The notes: generated by a model not told the origin, from the letters alone. A DNA stretch of 5,421 nucleotides from an uncultured Akkermansia sp. (GCA_947585525.1 CANPXA010000131.1:1-5421), one strand, 5' to 3'. Counted from the first letter of the stretch, positions 1-5,188 are shown. Made by a program: numbers and translations.

Positions 1-58
1 GTGCCGGTTCCGGAACCGGCGCCGGCTTTACAGATTGGTCATTTGCTTCGTTGCTCAT
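1..58 (-). CDS. 5' end of an unidentified Pro-rich protein (partial)
   Basis: Only the first 19 codons lie in the window; the gene continues past the left edge. From ATG at 58-56 it reads MSNEANDQSVKPAPVPEPA. This is a hydrophilic start followed by a Pro/Ala/Val/Glu run of the kind seen in flexible linkers or low-complexity N-termini. No signal peptide or domain can be seen in so short a piece, and I do not recognise the protein. A second in-frame ATG at 79-77 would add MNLTQEK. I prefer 58 because the predicted transcription start is near 85, which leaves a leader of about 27 nt instead of 6. Neither start has a strong Shine-Dalgarno sequence. The gene points the same way as mreB and rng but has its own promoter and is separated from them by the insertion sequence. 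The existence of a coding start is fairly likely; its function is unknown. Confidence 0.55.
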   Translation of the reverse strand, partial: MSNEANDQSVKPAPVPEPA

Positions 59-91
59 TTTTTCTTGGGTTAAGTTCATCAGTTCCCGTTC

Positions 92-121
92 ATTATAGAC
101 ACATCCATCCCTTTTTGGCAA
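92..121 (-). promoter_or_regulatory. sigma70-type promoter for the leftward gene at 1-58
   Basis: On the minus strand, TTGCCA (121-116) and a perfect TATAAT (97-92) are separated by 18 bp. Transcription would begin near position 85, just before the two candidate ATGs at 79 and 58. The promoter lies outside the insertion sequence, so the element has probably not cut this gene off from its promoter. Confidence 0.6.
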
Positions 122-197
122 GCCTCATGACAAATTTTTACGCCTACTTTATCATTGTCATCCCATAGGAAAATGAGAAGGGATAAAAAAATGGTGT

Positions 198-226
198 TTG
201 CCCTTTGACCCGATTACACTCATAAT
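198..226 (+). promoter_or_regulatory. candidate transposase promoter (weak)
   Basis: TTGCCC (198-203) and CATAAT (221-226) are separated by 17 bp. They match the sigma70 consensus at 4 of 6 and 5 of 6 positions. Transcription would begin near 233, about 17 nt before the transposase ATG at 250. If the IS end is at 219, the -10 is inside the element and the -35 is flanking DNA, which would make this a hybrid promoter formed at insertion. Confidence 0.3.
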
Positions 227-233
227 AGGGTTT
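219..233 (+). repeat. left terminal inverted repeat of the IS4 element
   Basis: CTCATAATAGGGTTT pairs with the reverse complement of 1557-1571, CTAAAAATAGGGTTT, at 13 of 15 positions. The inner ten bases are identical. The outermost base is uncertain because no target duplication marks it. Confidence 0.6.
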
Positions 234-249
234 CACCCAAACAAACACC

Positions 250-1506
250 ATGTCAAACATACCCATATTAGCACAGATATGCAAGCTTATTCCTGGACAC
301 ATGATAAAAAAGATAATCGGGGGGCTTGTAGAAGAAGCGAAAAAGGAAGGGAGGAGGTGGGTATATCCCCGAGTTTTTTCCTATTTTTCGCATATCGTGA
401 GCATGATCTACCTGCATATAGGGCATGCGCAGAGCATAACCGAGGTATGTGATGCGCTCAATTACAGCCGCTGGTCGCTCAACACAATAAGAAACGCGAC
501 AGCTCCCCGGCACAACACACTCTCCAATGCGAATCGGACACGCAGCCCGGAAATCATCAAGAGATTGTACTACAGTTTGCTTGGGTATTATCAACGAGGG
601 ATACCGAATTTTTTCCAGAGGGGGAGAAATAGTTATTTTCGAGTGCCGCGGCGAATCAAGCGCCTGATAAGGGCAATTGATTCAACAACGATTGAACTGG
701 TAGCCAATTGTATGGATTGGGCGAAACATCGGAGGCGCAAGGCAGCAGCCAAACTGCATGTAGGGCTGGATCTGGATGCGAATATCCCGTTCAAAGTGAT
801 AACAGAGCCGGCGAACACCCACGACAACAGATACATGGTTAGACTAACAGAGGGGATGAAGGCAGGGGAGATAGCGGTATTTGATAAGGCGTACGTGGCA
901 TTAACGCATTTGCGAACACTGACAGAAAGGGGGATAATATGGGTGACGCGCTGCAAGGAGAATGCGAAATTGAAGGTCATAAAGAAGTTCAAAAAGGGGA
1001 AACAGAAAGGAATCATCAGCGATGAGCTGGTGGAGTGGAAGGGGAAAAAGAGTCACGAGCGTTATCCGGAGCAATTAAGGAGGGTAAAGGCGTTGGTGAA
1101 AGACACGGAAGGGAAAGAGGTGATCATAACCTTTCTGACGAATAACAAGGAGTGGGCAGCGCGCAGCGTATGTGACCTGTACCGAGCCCGTTGGTCAATA
1201 GAAGTATTCTTCAAGGAGATCAAGCAGAGTCTGCAACTGAGGACATTTATAGGATACAATCGCAATGCAATTGAATGGCAGATATGGTCGGGATTGGTGA
1301 CGTATTTACTGCTACGCATAGAAGCATGGTTAAGCAGATGGAGGGGAGGATTTAAACACTTCTGTATCCTATTGAAAAACATCATGTGGCAACTGCAACG
1401 GATAGAAAATATCGTCAAGAAATATGGGACAGCAGGAGACAGGGGAGGGGGAGAAGCAGCACCGGAAACGCCCTATCTATGTGGAGGGATCCTTTTAAGG
1501 GATTAA
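250..1506 (+). CDS. IS4-family transposase (DDE/YREK type)
   Basis: Intact 418-residue transposase that would excise and insert the surrounding element by DDE chemistry. The N-terminal ~130 residues (SNIPILAQICKLIP..., then an SITEVCDAL segment) look like the DUF4372-type DNA-binding region of many IS4 transposases. The RNase H-fold catalytic part follows: first aspartate D144 in IDSTTIEL, second D212 in FDKAY. The IS4 signature Y-x2-R-x3-E-x6-K is exact at Y311, R314, E318 and K325, with E318 the third catalytic acid. A segment rich in Lys and beta-strand-like stretches (about 230-300) lies between D212 and E318, as in the family. The C-terminus ends with a KKYGTAGD motif and a Gly-rich tail. 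No frameshift or internal stop is seen, so the protein may be active. ATG 250 is the first in-frame start. It has no Shine-Dalgarno sequence, and AGGG is too far upstream. Confidence 0.93.
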   Translation: MSNIPILAQICKLIPGHMIKKIIGGLVEEAKKEGRRWVYPRVFSYFSHIVSMIYLHIGHAQSITEVCDALNYSRWSLNTIRNATAPRHNTLSNANRTRSPEIIKRLYYSLLGYYQRGIPNFFQRGRNSYFRVPRRIKRLIRAIDSTTIELVANCMDWAKHRRRKAAAKLHVGLDLDANIPFKVITEPANTHDNRYMVRLTEGMKAGEIAVFDKAYVALTHLRTLTERGIIWVTRCKENAKLKVIKKFKKGKQKGIISDELVEWKGKKSHERYPEQLRRVKALVKDTEGKEVIITFLTNNKEWAARSVCDLYRARWSIEVFFKEIKQSLQLRTFIGYNRNAIEWQIWSGLVTYLLLRIEAWLSRWRGGFKHFCILLKNIMWQLQRIENIVKKYGTAGDRGGGEAAPETPYLCGGILLRD

Positions 1507-1556
1507 AATTATGGGACAGCAAAGGAGCGAATCAGAGCATGAAGAACAAAATTCCT

Positions 1557-1571
1557 AAACCCTATTTTTAG
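1557..1571 (-). repeat. right terminal inverted repeat of the IS4 element
   Basis: AAACCCTATTTTTAG is the imperfect inverse of 219-233, with 13 of 15 bases paired. It lies 50 bases after the transposase stop codon, a normal distance for a compact insertion sequence. Confidence 0.6.
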
Positions 1572-1603
1572 AAATCCCCCCGCCAAACCCCGTTACTATG
1601 CGC

Positions 1604-1616
1604 ATGACGTCGTCAT
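1604..1616. other. short palindrome ATGACG-T-CGTCAT
   Basis: A perfect 6+1+6 palindrome lies in the gap between the insertion sequence and the rng terminator. It could be an operator-like site, but no promoter or gene start lies beside it and no other copy is seen in the window. The rest of 1572-1643 shows nothing I can name. Confidence 0.25.
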
Positions 1617-1643
1617 ATTGACCACGTTATGGGATGCTAATGA

Positions 1644-1665
1644 ATTCAAATCGTAAATCGTAAAT
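1644..1665 (+). repeat. heptamer repeat, copy 1 (two AATCGTA units)
   Basis: The block starts ATTCAAATCGTAA and contains two tandem AATCGTA units followed by AAT. The same block with one extra unit occurs at 5001-5029 in the same orientation, so this is a dispersed short tandem repeat. It abuts the rng terminator stem directly at 1665/1666. Confidence 0.7.
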
Positions 1666-1695
1666 AGGCAAACGCATTTTCTAATGCGGTTGCCT
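1666..1695 (-). terminator. stem-loop terminator after rng
   Basis: AGGCAAACGCATT (1666-1678) and AATGCGGTTGCCT (1683-1695) pair over 13 bp with one mismatch around a 4-nt loop. The stem begins 11 bases beyond the rng stop codon on the minus strand. The RNA then reads AUUUACGAUUUACGAUUUG, which is A/U-rich but not a clean U-run, so Rho-independent termination may be incomplete. Confidence 0.65.
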
Positions 1696-1706
1696 AGCAC
1701 GCCTCG

Positions 1707-3299
1707 TCACATATTGGTCTGGTAGAGAGGCTTGTTGTTGGAAGCGTCTAAAATGGCAAAGGCTTCGCGGTGAATCATGGGATCGGAGCGGAAGATGAGG
1801 CGTCCGGCACAGAGGCGTTCCAGTTCCACGAGCAAGCTTGCATCTTCGTTCTTGAAACGGGAAAGCACGGCGCTGTTCACCACAACGACCATGTCGCCCA
1901 CGCTTTCGCGGTACTTCATGATCGTGGCTTTGAGTTGACGTTGGATTTCCACGCTCATCGTCATGACGCTCTTCACACGCCCACGCCCGTGGCAGTACGG
2001 ACAGTGTTCGTTCACATAATCCAGCAGGGACTCGTTGATTCGCTGACGCGTCATCTCCATGAGTCCTATCGGCGTGATTTGCATCACCTGCGTCTTAGCT
2101 TTATCTCGCTTCAGAGCATCCTTCATGGCCTTGTAAACAGCCATCTGATCCTTCCGATGTCGCATATCAATGAAGTCCACGACGACGAGTCCGCCTATGT
2201 TGCGCAGACGCAGTTGGCGCGCAATTTCTCGGGCAGATTCGAGGTTGGTCTCAAGGATGGTTTTGTCAAGATCCTTGTTTCCCTTGTTGCGTCCGGTATT
2301 GATGTCAATGGCGATGAGGGCCTCGGTCTCGTCGATGACGAGGTAGCCCCCGCAGGGAAGAAGCACTTGCCGCTGGAAGGCTTCGCTGATCTGCTTTTCA
2401 ATGCCCAACTCTTCAAAGATAGGTTGGTTGCCGGGGTGGTACTGGATGTGTCTCTTGGCGCGCCGCGATATCTTCCCCGCTATTTCCTGCATACGTTGTG
2501 TGGTCTCTTCGTTGTCGCACAAGATATTGTCCACGTTGTCGGTGAGGAAATCTCTCGCGGTGCGTTCAATGAGATCCGGTTCCTTGTAAACGCAGTGCGG
2601 GTTGTTGTTGGCAGCGAATCCCGCCTCCACCTCTTTCCACTCCTCCAGCAACATCGCAAGGTCATGCACAAAATGTCGAAATCTCTGCCCCTGCGCCACG
2701 GTGCGCATGATGATCCCCATACCGTCCGGCACGTTCAGCTTTTGCACAATCTGCCGCAGTCTCTGCCGCTCCTTCGGGTCATCAATCTTGCGCGAGATGC
2801 CGAACTGATCCGTAAACGGCATCAGAACGATGTATCGCCCGGCCAGTGAGATATTGGTGGTCACCCGCGGTCCCTTCGAGCTGATGGGACCCTTGGTCAC
2901 TTGCACCATAATTTCAGAACCTATCGGATAGATGTCCGGTATGTCGCGACTCGTGATTTTCCTCTGTTGGCGTCGCGGACGTCCCTCCTTGTGGATTTCC
3001 TCAAGTGAAGAGTCCAGAGCCAAAGGAAGTGCATCCCAGAAGTGCAGGAATGCGTTCTTCTCGTGCCCGATGTCCACAAACATGGCCTTCAGCCCGGGCT
3101 CGATATTTTTGACTTTACCCTTGAAGATACCTCCAACGATGTTGTCCTCTCCCTCTCGCTCAATGCTGTACTCCTCCAATACACCATCTTCCAGCAGAGC
3201 CACTCGTCGTTCGAGCTTTTCTACGTTAATTACAATAGTGGTGCCCTCCCTTGGATTACTTTGCCCTAATCCAAAGAGGCGTTTTACAATTTTAATCAT
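1707..3299 (-). CDS. rng: ribonuclease G/E family endoribonuclease
   Basis: 530-residue endonuclease of the RNase E/G family, expected to process rRNA precursors and start mRNA decay at AU-rich single-stranded sites in the cytoplasm. An S1 RNA-binding domain covers about residues 55-150 and carries an extra basic segment around 95-117. The 5'-monophosphate sensor is R199-T200 in IIMRTVAQG. The DNase I-like catalytic core has D332 (EALIAIDINTGR) and D375 (LVVVDFIDM) as metal ligands. The zinc-link cysteines are C433 and C436 in CPYCHGRG. It ends soon after, without the long degradosome scaffold of RNase E, so it is RNase G-like, though longer than E. coli RNase G (about 490). The frame stays open upstream to an ATG at 3473 that overlaps mreB. 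I chose ATG 3299 (MIKIVKRLFG) because it fits the family's N-terminus. The stop is TGA. It lies 131 nt after mreB and is probably cotranscribed with it. Confidence 0.93.
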   Translation of the reverse strand: MIKIVKRLFGLGQSNPREGTTIVINVEKLERRVALLEDGVLEEYSIEREGEDNIVGGIFKGKVKNIEPGLKAMFVDIGHEKNAFLHFWDALPLALDSSLEEIHKEGRPRRQQRKITSRDIPDIYPIGSEIMVQVTKGPISSKGPRVTTNISLAGRYIVLMPFTDQFGISRKIDDPKERQRLRQIVQKLNVPDGMGIIMRTVAQGQRFRHFVHDLAMLLEEWKEVEAGFAANNNPHCVYKEPDLIERTARDFLTDNVDNILCDNEETTQRMQEIAGKISRRAKRHIQYHPGNQPIFEELGIEKQISEAFQRQVLLPCGGYLVIDETEALIAIDINTGRNKGNKDLDKTILETNLESAREIARQLRLRNIGGLVVVDFIDMRHRKDQMAVYKAMKDALKRDKAKTQVMQITPIGLMEMTRQRINESLLDYVNEHCPYCHGRGRVKSVMTMSVEIQRQLKATIMKYRESVGDMVVVVNSAVLSRFKNEDASLLVELERLCAGRLIFRSDPMIHREAFAILDASNNKPLYQTNM

Positions 3300-3430
3300 T
3301 TTACCGAATTGGAACAATGTCTGTTCAAGTTTTTTTGCTACCGGCGGGATGATTCGCACACCCCGACCGACTCTGGTTATCTCCCGCTGCGCCTCGTCCG
3401 CAGATTCCGTGGATTCCGCGCAACGCCTTC

Positions 3431-4453
3431 TTATTCGTTGTTGCCAAATAGAGCATCGCTCTCTTGCAGGCATTTCCCTGTTCCCTCCGCCACCGCACTC
3501 AGCGGATCCTCCGATATCTCGATCGGCAACCCGGTTTGCTCATGCAGCAGCTCACTCAAACCCCTCAGTAATGCCCCTCCTCCCGCTACCGTTATCCCTC
3601 GGTCATACAAGTCACTTGCCAGTTCCGGCGGACAATGATCCAAGGTCTGACGTACAGCGTTCACGATGACGTCTAATTTGTCCTGCAGCGCTTCACGCAC
3701 TTCCTCCGACCGCACGGATACTGTCTTGGGCAGCCCCGTGCCGCGGTCTCGCCCACGCACATCCATCTTCAATTCCGTCTTCAACGGATGCGCGGAGCCT
3801 ATTTTTATCTTGATCTCTTCGGCCGTTCGGCTTCCGATCAGCAGGTTGTGTGCATTCTGCATGTGTCGCACAATGGCGTCATCCAGAGCATCTCCCCCGC
3901 ATTTCTCCGATTGACTATGTACAATCCCCGAGAGTGAAATGATAGCCACTTCTGTGGTGCCACCTCCGATATCGACGATCATGTTGCCCAGAGGCTCATT
4001 GACGGGCAATCCCGCCCCAATGGCCGCCGCCATAGGTTCCTCGATCAGCTGCACATGACTCGCCCCGGAATTGTAAGCAGATTCCTCAATGGCCCTTCGT
4101 TCGACTTCGGTGATGCCGGACGGATGGGCTATCAAAATACGCGGTCCACGCAGGCTGCGGTGTTGCACGGCTTTCTTGATGAAATAGCGCAACATATTCT
4201 CCGCTACATCGAAGTCAGCGATGACTCCATCCTTTAATGGACGTATGGCCATCACGTTGCTCGGGGTACGTCCCAGCATCCGCTTAGCCTCCTCCCCTAC
4301 GGCAACAACCTTGTTGCCTTTCATGGCCACCACAGATGGCTCTCGTAAAACAATACCTTGATTCTTAATGTAAACCAAGGTATTTGCTGTGCCGAGGTCT
4401 ATCCCGATGTCGTGGGAAAAGACCCCTATCAGTTTCTTGAAAAAATTGAACAT
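3431..4453 (-). CDS. mreB: rod shape-determining protein MreB
   Basis: 340-residue actin-like protein, full length for MreB. It forms ATP-dependent filaments under the inner membrane that guide lateral cell-wall synthesis together with MreC, MreD, RodA and PBP2. The N-terminus MFNFFKKLIGVF is hydrophobic and basic, matching the amphipathic membrane-binding helix of Gram-negative MreB. Phosphate-1 loop: IGIDLGTANT, residues 16-25. The catalytic-region LIEEPMAAAIG is at 136-146, phosphate-2 DIGGGTTEVA at 161-170, and the adenosine motif VAGGGALLRGL at 289-299. All key residues are present. It is transcribed from a strong promoter 148 bases upstream through a leader with possible small ORFs. No Shine-Dalgarno sequence precedes ATG 4453; the start context is CAAACACCATGT, the same 12 bases as at the transposase start. 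The next gene is rng; mreC and mreD are not adjacent downstream. Confidence 0.97.
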   Translation of the reverse strand: MFNFFKKLIGVFSHDIGIDLGTANTLVYIKNQGIVLREPSVVAMKGNKVVAVGEEAKRMLGRTPSNVMAIRPLKDGVIADFDVAENMLRYFIKKAVQHRSLRGPRILIAHPSGITEVERRAIEESAYNSGASHVQLIEEPMAAAIGAGLPVNEPLGNMIVDIGGGTTEVAIISLSGIVHSQSEKCGGDALDDAIVRHMQNAHNLLIGSRTAEEIKIKIGSAHPLKTELKMDVRGRDRGTGLPKTVSVRSEEVREALQDKLDVIVNAVRQTLDHCPPELASDLYDRGITVAGGGALLRGLSELLHEQTGLPIEISEDPLSAVAEGTGKCLQESDALFGNNE

Positions 4454-4594
4454 GGTGTTTGAGGACAGTTGTATCAGGTGGATGCCTTGCTCAGCTTCCT
4501 TGCCGCACTCTCCGTTTCACGGGATAAGTGTCGCACCTCGGCCTCTGAAGCCACTCGCAATGCTCACCCCACCGGGGCAAGACACACGCATCCG
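4454..4594 (-). promoter_or_regulatory. mreB 5' leader, about 140 nt, with short hairpins
   Basis: This is the inferred untranslated stretch between the promoter start (near 4594) and mreB. On the minus strand it can form CCCC-GGT-GGGG (4577-4567) and a small stem in GGCTTCAGAGGCC. It also contains two overlapping short open frames. One runs 4591-4517 from ATG (24 codons, starting MRVSCPGGVS) almost at the predicted RNA 5' end. The other runs 4554-4474. No known riboswitch class is recognised. Regulation by leader translation is possible but purely inferred. Confidence 0.3.
4474..4554 (-). CDS. possible 26-residue leader ORF upstream of mreB
   Basis: From GTG at 4554-4552 to TGA at 4476-4474 the frame encodes a highly charged peptide, VASEAEVRHL followed by SRETESAARKLSKAST. 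It looks helical and amphipathic. A purine-rich GGTGAG stands about 8 nt before the GTG, a better ribosome-binding site than any main gene here has. TTG at 4560 is an alternative start in the same frame. The stop is 20 nt before the mreB ATG, so translation could be coupled to mreB. I recognise no family, and an ORF this short can easily occur by chance. Confidence 0.18.
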   Translation of the reverse strand: MASEAEVRHLSRETESAARKLSKAST

Positions 4595-4600
4595 CGCGTC

Positions 4601-4629
4601 AGTATAGAAATTGCTTTCTCTCTTGTCAA
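4601..4629 (-). promoter_or_regulatory. near-consensus sigma70 promoter for mreB-rng
   Basis: On the minus strand, a perfect TTGACA (4629-4624) and TATACT (4606-4601) are separated by the ideal 17 bp. Transcription should start near 4594. This is the strongest promoter in the window and fits constitutive expression of a cell-shape gene. No other clear promoter is seen between mreB and rng, so it probably drives both. Confidence 0.8.
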
Positions 4630-4646
4630 GCTCATAATATCCGACC

Positions 4647-4739
4647 ATGAACAAAAAATGCCACACGTGTCCCAACAAATTCTTCTCGGGGCTCCATCAA
4701 CCCATTCCCCCTGCGTTTCCTCCGGATAGAAGGAAGTAA
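4647..4739 (+). CDS. possible 30-residue CxxC small ORF
   Basis: ATG 4647 to TAA 4739 encodes a peptide starting MNKKCHTCPNKFFSGL and ending in a Pro-rich, basic tail (PPDRRK). It has one CxxC pair, which alone is half a zinc knuckle. A weak + strand promoter-like pair, TTGCTT (4611-4616) and CATAAT (4633-4638) with 16 bp between, would start RNA near 4645, so the message would be leaderless. It overlaps and opposes the mreB promoter. No Shine-Dalgarno sequence is seen and I recognise no family. It may be chance or the remnant of a broken gene. Confidence 0.15.
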   Translation: MNKKCHTCPNKFFSGLHQPIPPAFPPDRRK

Positions 4740-4840
4740 GCCGGAAAGATCATAAACCATTGACGATTCAGCAAAGCGGTAAGCTCGTCATAGCATCATT
4801 CCGGGCGCTTTCTAGCCAACAACTCACCTTGTTCCAAAAA

Positions 4841-4995
4841 TTCCGCTGCGCTTCCGCTTTGACGCTTCGGTACCGCACTACCTCAGCGCCCTGCGGGCAA
4901 AAGCTGCGCTTTTGTCCAATCGTCCTGCCCGCCCGCTTCGCGTGCGCCCTGTGCGGGGCCGTCGGACGCTTTGCCTCCCCGCGCCGGACGGCGCG
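4841..4995. repeat. GC-rich palindrome-dense intergenic block
   Basis: A block much richer in G+C than the sequences on either side holds several stem-loops in a row. They are GCCC-TGC-GGGC (4888-4898), CAAAAGC-TGC-GCTTTTG (4898-4914), GCCC/GGGC in 4946-4959, and CGCGCC-GGAC-GGCGCG (4980-4995). The first and third belong to related copies of GCGCCCTG..CGGGGC. CGCTT recurs three times at 4849-4868. Long frames are open on both strands, but none resembles a known protein convincingly. It looks like a dispersed intergenic repeat unit (REP- or MITE-like). A second copy is needed to prove that, and none lies in this window. Confidence 0.4.
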
Positions 4996-5000
4996 CTAGC

Positions 5001-5029
5001 ATTCAAATCGTAATTCGTAAATCGTAAAT
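5001..5029 (+). repeat. heptamer repeat, copy 2 (three units)
   Basis: Same block as 1644-1665: both start ATTCAAATCGTAA and end ATCGTAAAT. This copy has one extra 7-bp unit: AATCGTA, ATTCGTA, AATCGTA. It begins 5 bases after the last GC-rich stem-loop (4980-4995). Copy-number difference between the two sites is typical of short tandem repeats. Confidence 0.7.
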
Positions 5030-5120
5030 GAATTATGTTTCATCACCTGCCGATAACTGCGTGTGGGAGCGCTTTTCTTGGGACGGATGTGAAAAAACGC
5101 GGTCCTCCTTGCAATTTTTC
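5030..5120. other. intergenic stretch without recognised features
   Basis: Between the heptamer repeat and the L31 promoter I see no gene, strong stem-loop or known binding site. With 4740-4840, this is the part of the 735-base mreB/L31 divergent region that I cannot explain. Confidence 0.5.
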
Positions 5121-5148
5121 TTGACAGCGTTCAATGACGTGATACAAT
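5121..5148 (+). promoter_or_regulatory. sigma70 promoter for the L31 gene
   Basis: A perfect TTGACA (5121-5126) and TACAAT (5143-5148; 5 of 6 match) are separated by 16 bp. The start would be near 5155, giving a leader of about 34 nt. I see no palindrome resembling a Zur box over it, although type-B L31 genes are often zinc-regulated where a zinc-binding L31 paralogue exists. Confidence 0.75.
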
Positions 5149-5158
5149 GCGCCCCGCT

Positions 5159-5175
5159 CTGCGATGGAAACGCAG
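5159..5175 (+). other. hairpin at the 5' end of the L31 leader
   Basis: CTGCG (5159-5163) and CGCAG (5171-5175) form a 5-bp stem with a 7-nt loop, close to the predicted RNA 5' end and 13 nt before the start codon. It may protect the message or bind the L31 protein for feedback control, but it is short and could be incidental. Confidence 0.25.
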
Positions 5176-5188
5176 TTGCCTCTCAGTT

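Larger units (their letters stand above)
191..251. repeat. 10-bp inverted repeat covering the transposase start codon
   Basis: ATGGTGTTTG at 191-200 is the exact reverse complement of CAAACACCAT at 242-251, with 41 nt between them. The right arm includes the first two bases of the transposase ATG (250-252). An RNA that starts upstream of 191 could fold the start codon into a stem. An RNA that starts at the candidate promoter near 233 would lack the left arm. The left arm lies outside my predicted IS end at 219, so either the end is placed wrongly or the pairing is fortuitous. Confidence 0.45.
219..1571 (+). mobile_element. IS4-family insertion sequence, apparently complete
   Basis: The element is about 1.35 kb and is defined by imperfect terminal inverted repeats at 219-233 and 1557-1571. 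These match at 13 of 15 positions and share the core AATAGGGTTT. They enclose a single transposase gene that fills most of the length, as expected for IS4 elements. The coding strand is purine-rich and differs in composition from mreB and rng, which fits foreign origin. I could find no target-site duplication: the bases outside the left repeat (ending GATTACA) do not match those outside the right repeat (starting AAATCCCC). The exact boundaries may therefore be off by some bases, or the duplication has decayed. It sits between the rng terminator and the next leftward gene. Confidence 0.75.

Noticed and set aside
127..161. ATGACAA / TTGTCAT 7-bp inverted repeat
   Set aside because: The arms are short with 21 nt between them, upstream of the leftward promoter. 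It could be an operator, but a match of this size is expected by chance.
198..452. 84-codon + strand open frame overlapping the transposase start
   Set aside because: It is in a different frame from the transposase, whose family match is clear, and it has no domain.
1770..2849. 359-codon open frame on the + strand, opposite rng
   Set aside because: It is entirely antisense to an RNase G/E gene with all catalytic residues intact. Its His/Val/Leu-rich product has no recognisable domain and is the expected shadow of the rng codons.
3300..3430. Separate promoter for rng
   Set aside because: The only candidate (TTGAAC, then TAAAAT) has a 19-bp spacer and its -10 overlaps the start codon. Cotranscription with mreB is simpler.
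2932..3669. 245-codon + strand open frame across the rng/mreB junction
   Set aside because: It is antisense to two well-supported genes, Ser/Pro/Arg-rich, and has no motif or start signal.
4520..4890. UGA read as tryptophan, which would join minus-strand fragments upstream of mreB
   Set aside because: rng ends with TGA just before its terminator, and tryptophan is encoded by TGG in the real genes, so there is no sign of recoding.
4760..4999. 79-codon + strand open frame over the GC-rich block
   Set aside because: The opposite strand is open too, the product is rich in Arg, Cys and Ala with no motif, and the palindromes explain the sequence better. No ribosome-binding site is seen.
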